DNA of 64,000 nucleotides from Ruegeria lacuscaerulensis (GCF_013031245.1 NZ_WPZL01000003.1:293681-357680); one strand, 5' to 3'; numbered from the stretch's first letter, positions 1 to 11,709 are shown. Translations and numbers: made by a program. Notes: generated from the letters alone by a model not told the origin.

Positions 1-263
1 GTCACGAAGCCTTCGGCTTGTTTGTTATGGGTGAAATCTCGAACGGTACGGGTGAAGGCGGAGATTTCGACGCAAGGAAGTGCTATGAGAGTGCTTTGAG
101 GCTTTCGAAAAATCTTGAAATGCGTCCGCTTGCAGCACAATGCCACCTCAGGCTTGGCCACCTCAGCGCGAAATGGGATAACACAGAAGCTGCAGATCAT
201 CTGAATTTGGCTCGCCAGTTATTTGGTGAGCTTGGCATTCGGGGAAACGAGCAAACTCGATAG
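1..263 (+). CDS. C-terminal fragment of a TPR-containing cyclase/ATPase-type protein (5' truncated by window edge)
   Basis: The reading frame is open from the first bases of the window (codons from position 3) to a TAG at 261-263. The visible residues form TPR-like helix pairs, with a pattern of the type HEAFGL..MGEI, then ALRLSKNLEMRPLAAQCHLRLG, split here as ALRLSKNLEM followed by RPLAAQCHLRLG. This pattern is familiar from the C-terminal repeats of adenylate/guanylate cyclase or AAA-ATPase fusion regulators. An internal ATG at 27 is probably not the start. Only the tail is present, so catalytic domain and function cannot be read here; the family name is inference from the repeat pattern. 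Confidence 0.6.
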   Translation, partial: HEAFGLFVMGEISNGTGEGGDFDARKCYESALRLSKNLEMRPLAAQCHLRLGHLSAKWDNTEAADHLNLARQLFGELGIRGNEQTR

Positions 264-581
264 AGCGTGAGCTCTGCGGTTATTTTGAAATTTCGGTGGC
301 AAGCAGTAACTAGATGCTAATTAAAGAAGAAGTTTGAAAAACCCGTTACACTGTCATTAATGGCCTTGTCTCGCCAAGCAGACCTTCGATGGAACTAAAC
401 AAGCTTCCGAATTGAGCGTATGTTCGGCTTTCAAAAAATTTTAGTCTGACAATTAATTTTGAGGCACGTGGGCAAATGACCCGGACGCGACGTTCTCAAA
501 AAAATGGGAACCGTCAGCAGACCCAAGTCAGGAAGGCCTTGTCAGAATAACTTTGCTTGAGCGGGGTGGGGCGGTTGCGTA
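264..581. other. Intergenic stretch, no gene recognised
   Basis: AT-richer than the core genes to the right. No convincing coding frame, hairpin with a T-run, or RNA gene was seen. The flanking genes are a truncated TPR protein and a frameshifted unknown gene. Confidence 0.5.
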
Positions 582-1195
582 GTGTTCGGCCCTGACCAAG
601 GGCGTTGCCACCCTATAGTAACGAACGAATACGACGTCACGCGGCCCTGGCTCATTCTGTTCACGGAAGAGGCCCGCGACCGCCTTGATACGTTACGTCG
701 CTATGTAAGAGATTTGGAAGCCAAGGCAGACAAGCTGCTGCTCTCATATATAGGTGCTGTTCGGATCGGACGAGAGTTCATTCTTCCGACCGAATACAAG
801 AAACCTCGACTAGACACCTTGAAGAGACTTGCCGAAAAAAGGGGCTGGTATTTGGCTTCGCGGAAAACGAGTTACTCCTTTACAACGAGTTTTCTGCGTG
901 CTGCAACGCAGCCGACATATTCTTGAGAGACGCAAACCACATCAATTTCAACATCGTTGGTGTACTTAGAAATCGATTACACTCGAAGGACTTCAGGTTT
1001 ACGGTTTCGGATGATGAATGGCTTCCGTCACACTCTGCCTTCAGTCACCTGAATTCAAAATCGAGATTGCACACTGCTAACCGAACGAACCGAGACGTGT
1101 GGGTGGAATTTCTAAAAGAAAAGTGGAGTGCAGGGCCATGGCGTGGCGGTCCTGCTAGCTTTGAAGGAATCGTCGATACAGGTACCCGAGCCTAG
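582..1195 (+). pseudogene. Unknown gene interrupted by a frameshift near 836-845
   Basis: Two overlapping frames appear to make one protein. Frame A (GTG at 582) gives a helical segment ending in KRLAEKRGWYLASRK. Frame B reads through the same place as GFAENELLLYNEFSACCNAA and continues to the stop at 1195. The switch falls at a run of six A followed by four G (835-844), a typical place for an indel. With the frame corrected the product would be about 200 residues. No family is recognised. It may be a real frameshift or a sequence error. Codon use and base composition differ from the core genes downstream. Confidence 0.45.
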
Positions 1196-1513
1196 AAAGG
1201 AAACAAAATTTTTCGCACCGAAAGCTAGCAGTGTACTTCAATCGTATTGGAGTCAACAACAATTCCTACACCGCCACCAATAGTTAAGTCCCAACGTTAA
1301 TTTCCATGTGAACCGCTGCATGGCATAAGCATTCGAGTGAGGCTGCAGCTATTGGCAGTATCAGAGACGCTTAAGCTCATAGTCGATAACCGCTCGCATC
1401 TTCCTAACTGAATTTGCATAGATAGCTTGCTCTATGGGGCGGGCTAAAATGGGGGAGTAAACCATTTTTTCGCAAAAATATTCAAATATATTCAATATAC
1501 TAATGGAAAATAG
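1196..1513. other. Intergenic stretch before tRNA-Ser, no gene recognised
   Basis: Low-complexity, AT-rich sequence between the broken unknown gene and the tRNA 3' end. An open frame on the minus strand at 1361-1597 runs into the tRNA and is not credible. tRNA 3' ends are common integration points, but no repeated tRNA end was noticed in the window. Confidence 0.45.
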
Positions 1514-1603
1514 TGGCGGAGAGACAGGGATTCGAACCCTGGGTGGGCTTGCACCCACAACGGTTTTCGAGACCGCCCCGTTCGACCACTCCGGCACCTC
1601 TCC
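1514..1603 (-). tRNA. tRNA-Ser (anticodon CGA)
   Basis: The minus strand reads as a 90-base class II tRNA with a long variable arm, as expected for serine. The acceptor stem begins GGAGAGG and the 3' end carries an encoded CCA. The T arm contains GGTTCGAATCC. The anticodon loop is CTCGAAA between GCGGT and ACCGT, giving anticodon CGA, which reads UCG codons. Confidence 0.96.
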
Positions 1604-1726
1604 GCGGGGGTCTGTGAGGGGGGGATTTAGTGAGGAACGGGCAGGGGTGCAAGCAGAAAATTCCGGAAATTCACCAAGACGGGATTTTCCGTTGCCTGTC
1701 GGCGCAAAACGCCTAGGCTTCTAAAC

Positions 1727-2569
1727 ATGACATATCTTGTTCACCGCATCGCTCTGCCTTGTTCACTGTTGCTACTGGCGCTTTCCGCGTGGTCCTCGCC
1801 GTCCGCTGCCGCCGGTCGCGAACGTATTGAGGCTTTTTTGACCACGACCGGTTTTGATGTGGCTCTTGAAAGCATCGCTCTTGCATCGGCCTCTGCGCCT
1901 CAAATGCTCGGAATCGACCCGGGCGGGTTCGGCTCTGACTGGGCCCGTTTGACCGAAGAAGTGTTCGATACCGAAGACATGCACGAGACCGCGGTTTCAA
2001 TTCTGGAACAGACGCTCAGTGATGAAGCGCTGGCGCATGCCGTGGAATTTTATGCCTCTGATCTGGGCCAGCGACTGGTAGAGGCCGAGAATGACTCTCA
2101 CATGATCGAGGACGAAGATGCGAAGCAGCTGGAAGGGCAGGAGATTGTGGCCGAGCTGATTCAGCAGGGGTCAAAACGAGTTGAAAGTCTCAAGCGAATG
2201 AACAGGGCTATCGATTCCAGTGGGACGGCTTTGCGGGCACTGCAAGAGATTCAGCTGCGGTTTCTTCTGGCCGCCAGTGCCTCGGGAGTGATCGAACTGC
2301 AATTGAATGCGGATGAACTTCGGCAGATGATGAAACAGAACGAAGCCGGAATGCGGCAAGCGTTGCAGCTGTCTGCGCTGGCCGGAGCGGCCTATACCTA
2401 TCAGGATTTCTCAGATGCGGATGTGATCGCCTATGCCGAAGCGCTGGAGGAGCCGCTGATGCAGGAAGTTTACGAGTTGCTGAACGCAATCCAATACGAA
2501 ATCATGGCGATGAAATTCGAAGTTCTGGCCGCTCGGATGGCTGACCTGCACCCCGCTCAGGACATCTGA
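1727..2569 (+). CDS. DUF2059 domain protein, secreted (first of a tandem pair)
   Basis: 280 residues with an N-terminal signal peptide (hydrophobic core LLLLALSAW, cleavage likely after SAAA). The rest is alpha-helical. It contains two DUF2059-like units with the recurring core LSDEALAHAVEFYASDLGQR and a later, weaker copy around residues 215-245. DUF2059 proteins are periplasmic and of unknown function. Its stop overlaps the ATG of the next gene by one base, so the two are translationally coupled. The next protein has the same architecture, which indicates a tandem duplication. Confidence 0.8.
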   Translation: MTYLVHRIALPCSLLLLALSAWSSPSAAAGRERIEAFLTTTGFDVALESIALASASAPQMLGIDPGGFGSDWARLTEEVFDTEDMHETAVSILEQTLSDEALAHAVEFYASDLGQRLVEAENDSHMIEDEDAKQLEGQEIVAELIQQGSKRVESLKRMNRAIDSSGTALRALQEIQLRFLLAASASGVIELQLNADELRQMMKQNEAGMRQALQLSALAGAAYTYQDFSDADVIAYAEALEEPLMQEVYELLNAIQYEIMAMKFEVLAARMADLHPAQDI

Positions 2570-3369
2570 TGCGGCTGGTTGCAGCACTCTTTTTTCTTTT
2601 CGTCTGGGCTTTGCCCTTACGGGCAGAAGACAAGGTTGAACGCCTGATACTGGCCATGCAGCTGGATCAGGTCATAGATATCCTGCGAGACGAAGGCACC
2701 ACACTGGGGCAGGACCTCCAGGGCTCCTTCCTGAACAACTCTGGCGGGCCTTTGTTCGACGCTCAGGTTGAGCGAATTTATGACGCCGAAATGATGCGAA
2801 GCCAGTTCGTCGAAACGTTTCGCCAGAATCTGACCGACAGCCAGTTGGACCGCGCGATTGTGTTCTTTGAAAGCGACTTGGGGCAAACCATCGTAACGCT
2901 TGAAAACTCTGCCCGTGTTGCTATTGCCGATGAAGCGATCGAAGAAATGGCGCGTGACACCTATAATTTCGGTGATCGCGATACTGAGTTGTTCCGGCTT
3001 GTTGACGAGTTCATTCAGGTCAATGACCTGATTGAACAGAATGTTCGCAATGCCATCAGTGCCGATTACAACTTTTTTCGCGGGTTGAGCGATAGCACCG
3101 GAACCTTTGACGTTGATCTGTTGGCCGAGCTTCTGTACGAAAAGGAAAGCATGACCAAGGAGACAGAGACCTGGATCTACTCTTTTCTTCTGCTAGCCTA
3201 TCAACCCCTTAACGATGCCCAGATGCGCGAGAATATCGCGTTCTCACGCACGGAAACGGGCAGGGCAATCAATAGCGCCGTATTTGAAAGCTTTGACCTG
3301 ATGTATGACGAGATCTATTTTCGGTTGGGTCTGGCGGTATCTCAGGTCCTGAAGGGATCGGATCTTTAG
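2569..3369 (+). CDS. DUF2059 domain protein, secreted (second of a tandem pair)
   Basis: 266 residues with a clear signal peptide (LVAALFFLFVWALPLRA). The core LTDSQLDRAIVFFESDLGQT matches the corresponding core of the preceding protein, followed by a second copy near residues 210-240 (YQPLNDAQMRENIAFSRTE). The start ATG overlaps the previous stop (TGATG). Function is unknown; a periplasmic or envelope role is inferred from the signal peptide and the family. Confidence 0.8.
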   Translation: MRLVAALFFLFVWALPLRAEDKVERLILAMQLDQVIDILRDEGTTLGQDLQGSFLNNSGGPLFDAQVERIYDAEMMRSQFVETFRQNLTDSQLDRAIVFFESDLGQTIVTLENSARVAIADEAIEEMARDTYNFGDRDTELFRLVDEFIQVNDLIEQNVRNAISADYNFFRGLSDSTGTFDVDLLAELLYEKESMTKETETWIYSFLLLAYQPLNDAQMRENIAFSRTETGRAINSAVFESFDLMYDEIYFRLGLAVSQVLKGSDL

Positions 3370-3383
3370 GTCTGCATTTCATG

Positions 3384-3412
3384 TTGACTTCCCCCGGTAT
3401 TCTATGGATAAG
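3384..3412 (+). promoter_or_regulatory. Candidate sigma-70 promoter for rplU-rpmA
   Basis: TTGACT (3384-3389), a 17-base spacer and GATAAG (3407-3412) precede the ribosomal protein genes. The roughly 170-base leader that would follow contains GC-rich inverted repeats (for example around 3420-3445 and 3470-3492), so leader-mediated control is possible but not shown. Confidence 0.4.
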
Positions 3413-3586
3413 CGCGCATCCCGGCCGGTTCTTCCGCGCCGGGTCTCGTTATTATTGACCCAATGGGCAAGCCCCGGGTCTTCACACAGCCCGAAAAGGG
3501 CGCGCTGTTCGAGGTGGCTTTCAAGCAATTGAGGCCAAAACACCCGAAAGGGGACCACAGAACGCGGGTTTGAAAAGGAAAGACGC

Positions 3587-4204
3587 ATGTTTGCGGTCCT
3601 CAAGACTGGCGGCAAGCAGTACAAGGTTCAGGCGGGCGATGTGCTCCGTGTTGAAAAACTGGCTGCCGACGCAGGTGAAAAAGTTCAATTCAACGATGTT
3701 CTGATGCTGGGCGGTGACGCTCCGGTTGTTGGCGCACCGTTTGTCGAAGGCGCAGGCGTACAGGCCGAAGTGATCGAACAGATCAAAGGTGACAAGGTCA
3801 TCAAGTTCGTCAAACGCCGTCGTAAGCACAGCTCGAAGCGTACCGTTGGCCACCGTCAGAAACTGACTCTGGTCAAGATCACCGACATCCTGTCGTCGGG
3901 CGCTGACAAGTCTGGCATCAAAGCTGCAACCGGTTCGGCTCCGGCTGGCGAAGTTGCTCCGGCGGCAAAAAAGCCTGCCAAGAAAGCTGAAGCCAAAGCA
4001 GAGGCACCTGCCGCTGCTGCTGCCGCCGATGATCTGACAGCGCTGACTGGTGTAGGCCCCGCCGCTGCCAAAAAGCTGAATGAGGCCGGTATCGAGAGCT
4101 TTGCCGCTCTGGCCGCCTTGTCGGACGAGCAGATTGCTGCTATCGAAACGGTCAAAGTGAAACCCGAATGGGTTGAGCAGGCCAAAGAGCTGGCCAAAGG
4201 CTAA
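3587..4204 (+). CDS. rplU: 50S ribosomal protein L21 with C-terminal helix-hairpin-helix extension
   Basis: The first ~103 residues are a standard L21 (start [14 protein letters not shown], then [20 protein letters not shown]). The protein is 205 residues, about twice the usual length. After an Ala/Lys/Glu-rich linker (about residues 110-148) it ends in a helix-hairpin-helix-like segment with [17 protein letters not shown]. Similar long L21 forms occur in Rhodobacterales. A start at ATG 3587 is supported by AAAGGAAAG upstream. rpmA follows after 11 bases. Confidence 0.95.
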   Translation: MFAVLKTGGKQYKVQAGDVLRVEKLAADAGEKVQFNDVLMLGGDAPVVGAPFVEGAGVQAEVIEQIKGDKVIKFVKRRRKHSSKRTVGHRQKLTLVKITDILSSGADKSGIKAATGSAPAGEVAPAAKKPAKKAEAKAEAPAAAAAADDLTALTGVGPAAAKKLNEAGIESFAALAALSDEQIAAIETVKVKPEWVEQAKELAKG

Positions 4205-4215
4205 GGAGAGAGAGA

Positions 4216-4485
4216 ATGGCACATAAGAAAGCTGGCGGTTCCTCCCGTAACGGTCGCGACTCAGCTGGTCGCCGCCTTGGCGTGAAACTGTACGGTGGCC
4301 AAGCAGCCATCGCAGGCAACATCATCGTGCGTCAGCGCGGCACCAAGTTCTGGCCGGGCGAAGGCGTAGGCATTGGCAAAGATCATACCATCTTTGCAAC
4401 TGTCGATGGCGCCGTGAAGTTCCACAAGGGACTGAAAAACCGCACCTTTATTTCGGTCCTGCCAGTGGCGGAGGCCGCAGAGTAA
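4216..4485 (+). CDS. rpmA: 50S ribosomal protein L27
   Basis: 89 residues, the normal length for bacterial L27. It starts [16 protein letters not shown] and contains [17 protein letters not shown], the hallmark of the family. L27 reaches the peptidyl transferase centre with its N-terminus. An AAGGAGAG ribosome binding site lies just before the ATG. Cotranscribed with rplU; a strong terminator follows 33 bases downstream. Confidence 0.97.
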   Translation: MAHKKAGGSSRNGRDSAGRRLGVKLYGGQAAIAGNIIVRQRGTKFWPGEGVGIGKDHTIFATVDGAVKFHKGLKNRTFISVLPVAEAAE

Positions 4486-4518
4486 GCCGAAACCCAGAAG
4501 GTTTAAGAAAAATTCATG

Positions 4519-4555
4519 GGGGACCGGCACAAAGTGCCGGTCCCCTTTCTCGTTT
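4519..4555 (+). terminator. Rho-independent terminator after rpmA
   Basis: A perfect 12-bp stem (GGGGACCGGCAC / GTGCCGGTCCCC) with an AAA loop, followed by a T-rich tail (TTTCTCGTTTT). It ends the rplU-rpmA transcript. Confidence 0.9.
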
Positions 4556-4581
4556 TAACGCAGTCTTGATCAAACCCACCG

Positions 4582-5190
4582 ATGGCAGTCGCAACCACCA
4601 GTTTCCTTATCTTTGCCGCCAGCCAGGTCGGCACGCCGGGACCAGCCAACATGGTTCTGCTGGGTACGGGTGCGCGATACGGTTTTCGGGCAGCACTGCC
4701 ATTTGTGGCGGGCGTGATTTTGGGCAAGCAGTTGATCATCTGGCCTGTAGGCTTTGGCCTGTTGCAATTGGCGGATCAGGCGCCGATGGCCTTCACCATT
4801 CTGAAATACGCGTCAGCCGCCTATATCTGTTGGCTTGCGTGGAAAATTGCCAACCTTCGACTTTCTCTGCAGGACACGGCCAGTGAAGTTCCCGGGTTCT
4901 GGGCGGGGCTGATTGTGCATCCGCTTAATCCCAAGGCGTGGGCGATGATCATTGCTGGCTTTACGGGCTTTGTTGCCACGGGGACATCCAGCTTTGACGC
5001 AACGCTCACGATCGCTCTCTGTTTGTTGATCTGTCAGGTGATATTGCATCCGATCTGGACATTTGCCGGAGATAGAATTGCCCACGTGGTTGAAGGACGG
5101 CCTGTTGAAAAATATCTGATGTGGACGTTAGCGAGTCTCACCGTTGCGTCCGTACTTTTTGTGTTGTTCGGAGGAGGAACGCACTCATGA
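4582..5190 (+). CDS. LysE/RhtB family amino-acid exporter
   Basis: 202 residues with about five to six hydrophobic membrane segments. The N-terminal motif TPGPANMVLLGTGARYGFRA is diagnostic for LysE-type translocators. Later LNPKAWAM matches the second conserved NPK element. The substrate cannot be read from sequence; family members export amino acids or related small molecules. The ribosome binding site at ATG 4582 is weak. The stop overlaps the start of the GNAT gene (ATGA). Confidence 0.87.
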   Translation: MAVATTSFLIFAASQVGTPGPANMVLLGTGARYGFRAALPFVAGVILGKQLIIWPVGFGLLQLADQAPMAFTILKYASAAYICWLAWKIANLRLSLQDTASEVPGFWAGLIVHPLNPKAWAMIIAGFTGFVATGTSSFDATLTIALCLLICQVILHPIWTFAGDRIAHVVEGRPVEKYLMWTLASLTVASVLFVLFGGGTHS

Positions 5191-5723
5191 AACTTGAGGC
5201 AATAATAAATCAGCCGGTCATTGAAACCGAGCGCTTCGATCTGCGCCCTTTGCGCCGTTCGGATCTGGGACTTATCGAACATTATGCGGGCGATGAGCGT
5301 GTTGCACGCATGACCACCAGCATCGCACATCCACTGGCACCGGGTTCCACCGAGGCCTTTATCACCCGTTCGATGGCGGATGATCGTGATGAGGACGTCT
5401 GGGTCATGGATGCCACCAAGGACGGTGGTCCCGAACTGATCGGCCTGATCTCGCTGAAGCGGCTGGACCGCAACCAGTCCGAGGTAGGATACTGGGTCGC
5501 GCCGCTTTATTGGAACACGGGCATAGCCTCGCTGGCGGTTGAGGCGCTGGTTCTGGCCAACCCGCTGGAAAACGCGACAATGTTTGCCAGCGTGTTTCAG
5601 GACAATCCGGCGTCGGCCCGGGTACTGACCCATTGCGGGTTTGAATACCTTGGTGATGCCGAAAGCTATTCGGTGGCGCGCGATGCAAACGTGCCCACCT
5701 GGACATACAGCAAAAAACTCTGA
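5187..5723 (+). CDS. GNAT family N-acetyltransferase
   Basis: 178 residues from ATG 5187, which sits in an ATGA overlap with the preceding LysE gene and follows GGAGGA. It starts like RimJ/RimL-type enzymes (ETERFDLRPLRRSDL), has the beta-strand region LIGLISLKRL and the late motif VFQDNPASARVLTHCGFEYLG, split as VFQDNPASARVL then THCGFEYLG. Likely acetyl-CoA dependent; the substrate is unknown. An in-frame upstream ATG at 5121 lies inside LysE and is unlikely. Confidence 0.85.
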   Translation: MKLEAIINQPVIETERFDLRPLRRSDLGLIEHYAGDERVARMTTSIAHPLAPGSTEAFITRSMADDRDEDVWVMDATKDGGPELIGLISLKRLDRNQSEVGYWVAPLYWNTGIASLAVEALVLANPLENATMFASVFQDNPASARVLTHCGFEYLGDAESYSVARDANVPTWTYSKKL

Positions 5724-5751
5724 CTTGTGGCCGATGGGGCCTTTGCAGTAG

Positions 5752-7889
<2,138 letters not shown>

Positions 7890-7934
7890 TGGCGCGATGG
7901 TAGAACAGAAAAGACTGACTGAAAGGCACATGAG

Positions 7935-9197
7935 ATGAAGGATTTCGACAGCATTCCCACACTGATGGCCGATCTTGGAAAACGCGCCAAGGCGGCCTCG
8001 GCTGATTTGGCCTTTGCCACCGCCGAACGCAAGCACGCCGCTCTGATTGCGGCGGCGGATGCGGTCTGGGCCAATCGCGCGAAAATCATCGAAGCCAACC
8101 AGAAAGACCTGGAGTTTGGTCGCGAGAAAGGCCTGAGCCCAGCGATGATGGACCGTCTGATGCTGGATGAGACGCGCGTTCAGGGTATGGTTGATGGACT
8201 GCGCACAGTGGCCGATCAGGCCGATCCCGTAGGCGAAGTACTTACCGAATGGGATATGCCCTCGGGCCTTAACATCCAGCGTGTGCGTACGCCCTTGGGT
8301 GTGATCGGCGTGATCTATGAAAGCCGTCCGAATGTAACCGCGGATGCAGGCGCGCTGTGCCTGAAATCCGGCAATGCGGTGATCCTGCGGGGCGGATCCG
8401 AAAGCTTCCATTCCTCTGGCGCCATTCATGCCTGTCTGGTTGAAGGGCTTAGGGCTGCGAACCTGCCCGAAGATGCCATCCAGCTGGTGCCCACGCGGGA
8501 TCGCGCGGCGGTTCAGGAACTGCTGACCCTGACCGATTATGTGGACGTCATTGTTCCGCGCGGCGGCAAGGGTCTGGTTGGGCTGGTACAACGCGAAGCC
8601 CGCGTGCCGGTATTTGCCCATCTCGAAGGCATCGTTCATGTCTATATCGACAAAGATGCCGACCCTCAAAAAACGCTGGATGTCGTGCTGAACGCCAAGA
8701 CCCGCCGTACCGGGATTTGCGGGGCGGCGGAGTGCCTTCTGGTCCATCAGGATGTGGCTGACACGCTGGGTCGGGATGTCATCGCCGCTCTGCAAGCCGC
8801 AGGTGTTGAGGTTCATGCCGAAGGTTCGCTGGCAAATGATGGCACCGTCACTGCCACGCAAGACGACTGGGGCAAGGAGTTCCTCGACAGCGTCATCGCC
8901 GCCAAACCGGTTGCGGACATCGACGCGGCCATTGCCCATATCCGCCAATATGGCTCAAACCACACCGACTGCATCATGACCGAGGATGCGGAAGCCGCCG
9001 ACCGGTTCTTTGAACGGCTCGACAGTGCGATCCTGATGCACAATGCCTCGACTCAGTTTGCTGATGGTGGTGAGTTTGGCATGGGCGCTGAGATCGGTAT
9101 CGCGACCGGCAAGATGCACGCGCGCGGCCCGGTGGGCGCAGCACAGCTGACCAGCTTCAAATACCTCGTGCGTGGAAACGGAACGACCCGATCCTAG
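7935..9197 (+). CDS. proA: Gamma-glutamyl phosphate reductase
   Basis: 420 residues, the usual ProA length. It reduces glutamyl-5-phosphate to the semialdehyde with NADPH, the second step of proline synthesis. Seen motifs are [28 protein letters not shown], and the catalytic-cysteine region [10 protein letters not shown]. Start ATG 7935 with GAAAGG upstream. The last four bases overlap the end of the convergent chpT gene. Confidence 0.96.
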   Translation: MKDFDSIPTLMADLGKRAKAASADLAFATAERKHAALIAAADAVWANRAKIIEANQKDLEFGREKGLSPAMMDRLMLDETRVQGMVDGLRTVADQADPVGEVLTEWDMPSGLNIQRVRTPLGVIGVIYESRPNVTADAGALCLKSGNAVILRGGSESFHSSGAIHACLVEGLRAANLPEDAIQLVPTRDRAAVQELLTLTDYVDVIVPRGGKGLVGLVQREARVPVFAHLEGIVHVYIDKDADPQKTLDVVLNAKTRRTGICGAAECLLVHQDVADTLGRDVIAALQAAGVEVHAEGSLANDGTVTATQDDWGKEFLDSVIAAKPVADIDAAIAHIRQYGSNHTDCIMTEDAEAADRFFERLDSAILMHNASTQFADGGEFGMGAEIGIATGKMHARGPVGAAQLTSFKYLVRGNGTTRS

Positions 9198-9790
9198 AAC
9201 CGGATCGCTACGCGGGTTGAGGTGGTTTCCACAGCGACCCGCCGTCCCATCGACGCGGCCGTGTCGGGCAGCAATGCAAACTGAACCTGCGCAGGCTTCA
9301 CGGCGTTGGCGAACCGGCCCGTCGGCAGGTTTTTCCACAGATCGTTGTCCAAATTCAGCTTGTCAGCTGTGCCTTTGACCATCCAGCTGTCACCGAGATT
9401 CTCGATGGTTACCTCGCCACCAAACGGCATCGCGCCTTCGCAACACATCATCGCCAGAAAAGCCAGCTTTACCTGATTACGCGGCACCGCTTCGGTCAGA
9501 TGCCAATTGATGCGCACACGGCCAGCGCGCTCGACATCCTTCAGCAATTCCGCCACTTCAGCCCGCCCGAGTGGCTGATCACTGGCCGAGCCGAAGGCAA
9601 CACGGAAGAACCGGATTCTGGCACCGGCACTGCCGACACTGCCCGAGATTAAGTCCATCTCAGGTCCCTGAACCGAGCCAACCATTTCGAGCAGTTCCAG
9701 ACCATTGGTGATCGCGCCGATCGGGCTGATCAGATCGTGACAGATCCGCGAGCCGATCAGCTCGGCCAGGTTGACGTTTGTGTTGCTCAT
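9194..9790 (-). CDS. chpT: Histidine phosphotransferase ChpT
   Basis: 198 residues. The N-terminal H-box is [19 protein letters not shown] (phospho-accepting His about residue 19), followed by a degenerate ATPase-like domain (about residues 75-198), as in ChpT. In alphaproteobacteria ChpT relays phosphate from the CckA kinase to CtrA and CpdR. AGGAGGTACGC precedes ATG 9790. Convergent with proA, tail to tail; divergent from the DUF3553 gene. Confidence 0.87.
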   Translation of the reverse strand: MSNTNVNLAELIGSRICHDLISPIGAITNGLELLEMVGSVQGPEMDLISGSVGSAGARIRFFRVAFGSASDQPLGRAEVAELLKDVERAGRVRINWHLTEAVPRNQVKLAFLAMMCCEGAMPFGGEVTIENLGDSWMVKGTADKLNLDNDLWKNLPTGRFANAVKPAQVQFALLPDTAASMGRRVAVETTSTRVAIRF

Positions 9791-9831
9791 GCGTACCTCC
9801 TGCTGATCTGCCGTCGGACCGGAGCCCCTGA

Positions 9832-10014
9832 ATGACAGACCTCAATGCTATTCTTGCACCGGGCATGTATGTCCGCCACCCCGATTTCCCGGAATGGGGC
9901 GTTGGACAGGTTCAGTCCAACATCGGGGGCAAGATCACCGTCAACTTTCGCGAGCAGGGGAAAGTGGTGATTGACGGAACACGCATCGCCCTGGTGCCGG
10001 TCTTTGATCCGTGA
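9832..10014 (+). CDS. DUF3553 small protein
   Basis: 60 residues, beta-rich. It contains VRHPDFPEWGVGQVQS and GGKITVNFREQGKVVI, the pattern of the DUF3553 family, and resembles the CarD/UvrD C-terminal tudor-like fold in miniature. It is a short conserved protein in Rhodobacterales with no assigned function. It is divergent from chpT with 41 bases between starts, so the two may share a regulatory region. Confidence 0.78.
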   Translation: MTDLNAILAPGMYVRHPDFPEWGVGQVQSNIGGKITVNFREQGKVVIDGTRIALVPVFDP

Positions 10015-10112
10015 AACTGGTTTAGGAAAGGTTAACGTCGCCGCACATCTGCCCTTGTTGCCATCCCCCCGGGAACTGCGGTATCAGCGCGCAAACAAGA
10101 ACGGAACCACCG

Positions 10113-10868
10113 ATGCCGGATGCAGGCCCTTCCTTTACCGTCAAACTTGCCGAGACCGAAGCGGAACTGCGTGCCGCCCAACGGCTGCGGTATGACGTGT
10201 TCGTCCGCGAGCTGGGCGGTGGCGGAGAGATGGTCGATCACGAGGCCGGGCTGGAACTGGACAAGTTCGACAAATACTTTGACCATATGCTGGCGATTGA
10301 TGACCTGACAGGTGAAGTTGTTGGTGTTTACAGGCTGTTACCGGGCGAACGTGCAGCGGAACTGGGCCAGTTTTATTCTGAAGATGAGTACGATCTGACC
10401 GTGCTCAAGCAAAGCGGTCGCAAGCTGCTGGAACTTGGCCGTTCTTGCCTGCATCCCGACTACCGGGGCGGGACCGCCATGTATCACCTGTGGAATGGTT
10501 TGGCAGCTTACGTCACCGAGCGCGAGATCGAAGTGCTGTTCGGAGTGGCCAGTTTCCACGGCACGGATGTACGGGCACTGGCGCAACCTCTGTCGATGCT
10601 GCACCACAACCACCTTGCGCCACCGGACCTGCGGGTGCGCGCCCAGCCGAAGGTGTTTGAATCGATGGATCTGGTCGCACCTGAAATGTTAGATCGCCGC
10701 GCAGCGATGGTGCAGGTGCCCGCGCTGATCAAAGCGTATCTGCGGCTTGGGGGGTTCGTGGGCGAAGGTGCGTTTATCGACCACGCCTTCAATACTACCG
10801 ATGTGTGCCTGATCCTTGACACAGCCCGCATGAACGACCGCCAGCGGCGCATCTATGGCGGAGCCTGA
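10113..10868 (+). CDS. olsB: L-ornithine N-alpha-acyltransferase (ornithine lipid synthesis, first step)
   Basis: 251 residues of the GNAT-like OlsB/hemolysin family. Visible elements are LRAAQRLRYDVFVRELG near the N-terminus, VVGVYRLLP, and LGRSCLHPDYRGG in the middle. OlsB transfers a 3-hydroxyacyl chain from acyl carrier protein to ornithine. The gene overlaps olsA by 14 bases, so the pair forms an operon. No Pho box was found upstream, although ornithine lipids are often made under phosphate limitation. Confidence 0.87.
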   Translation: MPDAGPSFTVKLAETEAELRAAQRLRYDVFVRELGGGGEMVDHEAGLELDKFDKYFDHMLAIDDLTGEVVGVYRLLPGERAAELGQFYSEDEYDLTVLKQSGRKLLELGRSCLHPDYRGGTAMYHLWNGLAAYVTEREIEVLFGVASFHGTDVRALAQPLSMLHHNHLAPPDLRVRAQPKVFESMDLVAPEMLDRRAAMVQVPALIKAYLRLGGFVGEGAFIDHAFNTTDVCLILDTARMNDRQRRIYGGA

Positions 10869-11709
10869 ACTGGTGAGCGATTCCTCCTGGCACAGTGAAG
10901 ATGCACCCGACCCGATTGAATTGGGTTTTCTCGGCTGGGTCCTCGTCCTTTTGCGCGGCCTCCCGTTGGCCGTTCTGGTTTTTGGCGGTCTGATCATCCT
11001 TCTGACAGTGCGATTGATCGAACGGCCGCTATTTGGCGTGCGTCGGCCGATCACACCATTCATCAGCCAGTTTGTTTGCCGGAATGCCTTTCGCATTCTG
11101 GGCATCGGGTTTCGCACTTCCGGAGAATTGATGAAACAGCACGGGGCTGTGGTGGCGAACCATTCCTCCTGGCTGGATATTTTCGCGTTGAACGCCCGTA
11201 AAAGGGTTTATTTCGTTTCGAAGGCCGAAGTGGCAAAATGGCCCGCCATAGGTTGGCTGGCCCGCTCAACCGGCACCGTGTTCATCGAGAGGGATCGAAA
11301 GAAAGCCCGCGAACAGACGAAGCTGTTCGAAGAGCGCCTCTCAGCCGGGCATAAATTGCTGTTTTTTCCGGAAGGGACTTCGACGGATAACCTGCGCGTT
11401 TTGCCATTTAAAACAACGCTTTTCGCCGCGTTTTTCACCGAAGAACTGCGCGACTTTATGTATGTGCAACCTGTATCGGTCATTTTCCACGCGCCAAAAG
11501 GGCAACCCGACAGATTCTATGGCTGGTGGGGCGATATGGAGTTTGGCCCGCATTTGCTGAAAACGCTTGGTGCGCGCGGGCAAGGTTCGGTCGAATTGAT
11601 TTATCACGCGCCGTCCAAGGTCAGCGACTTCGCCGACCGCAAGGAACTGGCCCTTCACTGCGAGCAGGCTGTGCGCCACGCGCATTCGCTCGCGCGGCTT
11701 GAAAAATAA
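10855..11709 (+). CDS. olsA: Lyso-ornithine lipid O-acyltransferase
   Basis: 284 residues of the PlsC family. A hydrophobic segment (about residues 25-55) anchors it in the membrane. The catalytic motif NHSSWLD (HX4D) is followed by FIERDRKKA and FFPEGTSTD, the acceptor-binding motifs. OlsA adds the second acyl chain to the product of OlsB. The start at ATG 10855 lies inside olsB, consistent with translational coupling. A hairpin with a T-run follows about 50 bases downstream. Confidence 0.88.
   Translation: MAEPELVSDSSWHSEDAPDPIELGFLGWVLVLLRGLPLAVLVFGGLIILLTVRLIERPLFGVRRPITPFISQFVCRNAFRILGIGFRTSGELMKQHGAVVANHSSWLDIFALNARKRVYFVSKAEVAKWPAIGWLARSTGTVFIERDRKKAREQTKLFEERLSAGHKLLFFPEGTSTDNLRVLPFKTTLFAAFFTEELRDFMYVQPVSVIFHAPKGQPDRFYGWWGDMEFGPHLLKTLGARGQGSVELIYHAPSKVSDFADRKELALHCEQAVRHAHSLARLEK

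Noticed and set aside
1361..1597. A minus-strand frame running through the tRNA-Ser
   Set aside because: It overlaps a complete tRNA gene on the same strand and has no homology pattern.
3521..4222. A 233-codon minus-strand frame over rplU
   Set aside because: Antisense to a ribosomal protein gene and caused by its biased codons.
10015..10112. Possible Pho box upstream of olsB
   Set aside because: Ornithine lipid genes are often Pho-controlled, but no CTGTCA-type heptamers at 11-base spacing are present here.
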